DNA of 44,339 nt from Betaproteobacteria bacterium (GTDB lineage: Bacteria; Pseudomonadota; Gammaproteobacteria; Burkholderiales; SG8-39). Under the pieces are notes generated by a model that was not told the origin of the DNA, did no database searches, and saw only the letters and a list, made by a program, of their open reading frames with translations. This document shows positions 41,694 to 44,339 of the stretch, piece by piece (positions within the stretch are counted from its first letter, which is position 1; the number at the start of each line of letters is the position of its first letter). The translations under genes were made by a program, and so were the position numbers. The stretch spans positions 1-44,339 of the forward strand of contig JACQTO010000196.1 of the NCBI GenBank assembly GCA_016210745.1. The letters run 5' to 3'.

Positions 41694-42374
41694 TTACCAG
41701 AGATAGAAGAGAGCAAAGATGAATACCCAAACCAGATCGACGAAGTGCCAGTATAGGCCGGCGATTTCCACCATCTCGTAGCTGCCCTTGCGCTCGTAAT
41801 CTCCGCGCCAGACCTTGCGCGCGACGATGCATAGGTAAATCACGCCGGCGCTCACATGGGCGCCATGAAAGCCCGTAATCATGAAAAAGGATGAACCGAA
41901 CTGCTCCGCACCCATCGGATTCGCCCACGGGCGCACTCCCTCCATGATCAGCTTGGTCCACTCGAATGCCTGCATGCCGACGAACGTGACGCCAAAGGCC
42001 GCGGTGGCCAGCATCAACGCCGCAGTTTTTGCGCGATCCCGGCGGTAGCCGAAGTTGACGGCCATGGCCATGGTTCCGCTGCTGCTGATCAGAACGAAAG
42101 TCATGATCGCGATCAGGATCAGCGGAACGTTTTGGCCCGCGATATGAAGCGCGAAGACTTCGCTGGGATTCGGCCAGGGGACGGTCGTGGACAGGCGCAC
42201 ATGCATGTAGCCGGTCAGGAAGCAGGTGAAGATGAAGGTGTCGCTCAAGAGGAAGATCCACATCATCACCTTGCCCCAAGGCACGGGAAACGCCTGCTTG
42301 TCGGCGGACCAGTCGGAGGCAACACCGCGCAATCCCGCTGGGGCGACGGTTACGGAATCAGCCGAGTTGCTCAT
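41694..42374 (-). CDS. ctaE: Cytochrome c oxidase subunit III
   Basis: 226 residues from the ATG at 42374. Five or so helices with MMWIFLLSDTFIFTCFLTGY, TGFHGAHVSAGVIYL and GLYWHFVDLVWVFIFALFYLW, all hallmarks of subunit III. A longer frame back to 42545 overlaps the gene before it and has no family match. Confidence 0.85.
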   Translation of the reverse strand: MSNSADSVTVAPAGLRGVASDWSADKQAFPVPWGKVMMWIFLLSDTFIFTCFLTGYMHVRLSTTVPWPNPSEVFALHIAGQNVPLILIAIMTFVLISSSGTMAMAVNFGYRRDRAKTAALMLATAAFGVTFVGMQAFEWTKLIMEGVRPWANPMGAEQFGSSFFMITGFHGAHVSAGVIYLCIVARKVWRGDYERKGSYEMVEIAGLYWHFVDLVWVFIFALFYLW

Positions 42375-42421
42375 GGAAATAAGACTCTGACAGGTGGATG
42401 GATTTCGAGGAAACAGTCCGA

Positions 42422-43147
42422 TTAAGGTCCAATGCCGATCGCCGAGCAGATATCCCGCCAAGCACCGGCAACGGAGGTTCCTGACCACAGCAGACCGAAC
42501 AGGATTAGCCACACGACGAGCAGGAAATGCCAATAGAGCGCGCACAGCTCAATGCTCATGCGCAGCTCGCGCGGCTTGGTGATACTGCCACATGCCTTGG
42601 CGGTCGTCTTGCTCCAGACCACCAAGCCCCCGAGCAAATGCAGGCCGTGCAACCCGGTCAGCAGATAGAAGAAAGCGTTGGCGGCGTTGCTTGCCGGGAG
42701 TTGTCCCGAAGCGCTCAACTGCTGCCATACGAACAGTTGGCCGGCGAGAAACGCCGATGCGAAAAAGCCGGAGGCCAGCAGGCCCGCCTTCATACCGTCG
42801 CGGTTTTCCCGCGCCACGGCCACGCTCGTCCGCTGAAAGGCGATGCTGCTCGCGATCAGCATCGCGGTGTTGAGCCAGAGCAAATTCGGCGCCGCAAGCG
42901 GCCGCCAGTCCGCCAACTCCATTCGCATCCCGTAGGCGGAAATCAACAGCCCGAAGAACGACGTGATTACCGCGAGCAACAGCCACAGACCGACTTTGGC
43001 GGGCGCGAGGGCGAGCGCAGCGCCTCCGTACTCGTTGTCGGACGCATTCTGCACCGTCTCCCAGGGCTTCGCGGTCAGCTGCCGCGCGAACAGCCACCAT
43101 CCGATGATGCCCACCAGCACCAGCGCAAACATGGCGGCGATGCTCAT
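42422..43147 (-). CDS. Second subunit III-like protein
   Basis: 241 residues. LTGLHGLHLLGGLVVW and CALYWHFLLVVWLILFGLLW are subunit III motifs, so the operon has two such genes. Its N-terminus carries an extra hydrophobic segment. The start overlaps the subunit I stop by four bases (ATGA), so it is coupled to it. Confidence 0.8.
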   Translation of the reverse strand: MSIAAMFALVLVGIIGWWLFARQLTAKPWETVQNASDNEYGGAALALAPAKVGLWLLLAVITSFFGLLISAYGMRMELADWRPLAAPNLLWLNTAMLIASSIAFQRTSVAVARENRDGMKAGLLASGFFASAFLAGQLFVWQQLSASGQLPASNAANAFFYLLTGLHGLHLLGGLVVWSKTTAKACGSITKPRELRMSIELCALYWHFLLVVWLILFGLLWSGTSVAGAWRDICSAIGIGP

Positions 43148-44339
43148 GTCTTGCTCCCCTGAGCATTGGCGGCGCTGTTCGAAGCTTCGGGCGGTTCGTT
43201 CTGCGGAATGAAGTCGTCTTTGGCGCCCGGTACGCTGTAATCGTAGGCCCAGCGATAGACGACCGGCAGGTGCGCTCCCCAGTTGCCGTGCTTAGGCGGT
43301 GTGTCCGGAGTCAGCCATTCAAGCGTAGTGGCGCCCCAGGGGTTGCTTTCGGCTTCCTTCCCCTTGAACAGGCTCCATACCATGTTGAACAAGAACACCA
43401 GTTGGGCGGCGGCAACGAACAAAGCGGCAATGGTGATGGCCATATTCACATCCTGGACCGATTCCGGAATGAAGGCGGTATTGCCGAGGGCGAAATAGCG
43501 GCGCGGCACGCCCAGGATTCCCAGATAGTGCATCGGAAGGTAGACGGCATAGGTGCCGAGGAACGTGGCCCAGAAATGAATCTTGCCCAGGGCCTCGTTC
43601 CACATCCGCCCGGTGATCTTCGGGTACCAGTGGTAAATCGCCCCGAAGATCACGAGAATCGGCGACACCCCCATGACCATATGGAAGTGGCCGACGACGA
43701 AATAGGTATCCGAAAGCGGCAGATCCACCGTCACGTTGCCGAGGAACAGGCCCGTCAGCCCTCCGTGTATGAAGGAGAAGATGAACCCGATCGCAAACAG
43801 CATCGGCACGCGCAGGTGAATGTCGCCGTGCCACAGCGTGAGCACCCAGTTGTACACCTTGATCGCCGTGGGAATGGCGATGATCAGCGTCGTGGTGGCG
43901 AAGAAGAAGCCGAAATACGGATTCATGCCGCTGACGTACATATGGTGCGCCCACACCACGAAGCTGAGACACCCGATGGCCAGTATGGCCCACACCATCA
44001 TTCGATAGCCGAAGATATTCTTTCGCGCGTGGACGCTCAGCAGATCGGAGACGATACCGAATGCGGGAAGGGCAACGATATAGACTTCGGGGTGGCCGAA
44101 AAACCAGAACAAGTGCTGGAACAAGATCGGGCTGCCGCCTTGGTACTGCAGCCGTTGACCCATCGAAACCACCGCGGGCATGAAGAAGCTGGTGCCGAGA
44201 GTGGCGTCCAGGGCCATCATGATGGCGCTGACCAGCAAGGCAGGGTAGGCGAGGAGTCCCAGGATGGTGGCCATGAAGATGCCCCATACCGATAGCGGCA
44301 TGCGCAGCATCGTCATCCCGCGGCAGCGCGCCTGCAGGA
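43144..44339 (-). CDS. ctaD: Cytochrome c oxidase subunit I, 5' end outside window
   Basis: The frame stays open to the right edge, so only the C-terminal part (about 398 residues) is here. WFFGHPEVY holds the CuB histidine and the tyrosine of the His-Tyr crosslink, HHMYVSGMNPYFG the other CuB histidines, and VVGHFHMVM the heme a3 and heme a ligands. It reduces oxygen to water with electrons from cytochrome c and pumps protons. Subunit II would lie beyond the edge. Confidence 0.9.
   Translation of the reverse strand, partial: LQARCRGMTMLRMPLSVWGIFMATILGLLAYPALLVSAIMMALDATLGTSFFMPAVVSMGQRLQYQGGSPILFQHLFWFFGHPEVYIVALPAFGIVSDLLSVHARKNIFGYRMMVWAILAIGCLSFVVWAHHMYVSGMNPYFGFFFATTTLIIAIPTAIKVYNWVLTLWHGDIHLRVPMLFAIGFIFSFIHGGLTGLFLGNVTVDLPLSDTYFVVGHFHMVMGVSPILVIFGAIYHWYPKITGRMWNEALGKIHFWATFLGTYAVYLPMHYLGILGVPRRYFALGNTAFIPESVQDVNMAITIAALFVAAAQLVFLFNMVWSLFKGKEAESNPWGATTLEWLTPDTPPKHGNWGAHLPVVYRWAYDYSVPGAKDDFIPQNEPPEASNSAANAQGSKT

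Noticed and set aside
1-44339. CRISPR arrays, tRNA and rRNA genes
   Set aside because: No regularly spaced repeats, cloverleaf-like sequence or rRNA-like stretch was seen by reading; a tRNAscan or Infernal run would settle it.

Overview
The window reads as chromosomal DNA from a GC-rich proteobacterium, most likely a betaproteobacterium. The reasons are overall gene style, an ALDH7-type dehydrogenase, IorAB-like molybdenum hydroxylase genes, an aa3 oxidase locus with two subunit III genes, and FNR/ANR-type control of stress genes. This is a judgement from gene content; no search was run. No rRNA, tRNA or CRISPR array was seen.

Region 1, 1-5.9 kb: a lower-GC, probably acquired island. Two divergent, translationally coupled units face away from a roughly 350 bp promoter gap. 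Leftward is a large protein with PD-(D/E)XK-like, DGQHR and HEPN-like parts, coupled to a D12-type adenine methyltransferase. Rightward is a four-helix membrane protein coupled to a second, short DGQHR protein. DGQHR is the DndB-type motif. I read this as a candidate, possibly undescribed, DNA-modification or phage-defence system.

Region 2, 6-11.6 kb: mixed genes, namely a YchF-like protein with an eroded G domain, an M23 peptidase, a lectin-like secreted protein, an SQR-like flavoprotein and an alpha/beta hydrolase.

Region 3, 11.7-28.1 kb: a low-oxygen/stress cluster. It holds aspartate 4-decarboxylase, a CBS protein, PolX, acyl-CoA synthetase plus ACP, GNAT, phosphoribosyltransferase, PRPP synthetase, a hydrolase, a cDPG-synthetase-like GTPase, an ornithine-decarboxylase-family protein, Hsp20, a truncated GlgC, a universal stress protein and a DksA/TraR protein. 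Several promoters carry FNR-type boxes (TTGAT-N4-ATCAA and variants), mostly 21-22 bp upstream of a -10-like hexamer, as in class II FNR promoters. The content resembles ANR/FNR-controlled low-oxygen clusters such as the Burkholderia lxa locus. Part of this region, a 124 bp intergenic block plus a gene fragment, is duplicated around glgC and usp.

Region 4, 28.1-36.1 kb: small exported proteins and lipoproteins, then an operon of an arginase-ornithine aminotransferase fusion followed by an aldehyde dehydrogenase (a plausible arginine-to-glutamate route), then a rhomboid protease and a small conserved gene.

Region 5, 36.3-44.3 kb: a two-subunit molybdenum hydroxylase, a small gene behind a perfect FNR box, heme O synthase, and a convergent aa3-type cytochrome c oxidase operon (I-III-III-IV) whose subunit I gene runs off the right edge.

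Dispersed repeats link the regions: an 89 bp REP-like element (two inverted copies) and a 52 bp element found after two stop codons.
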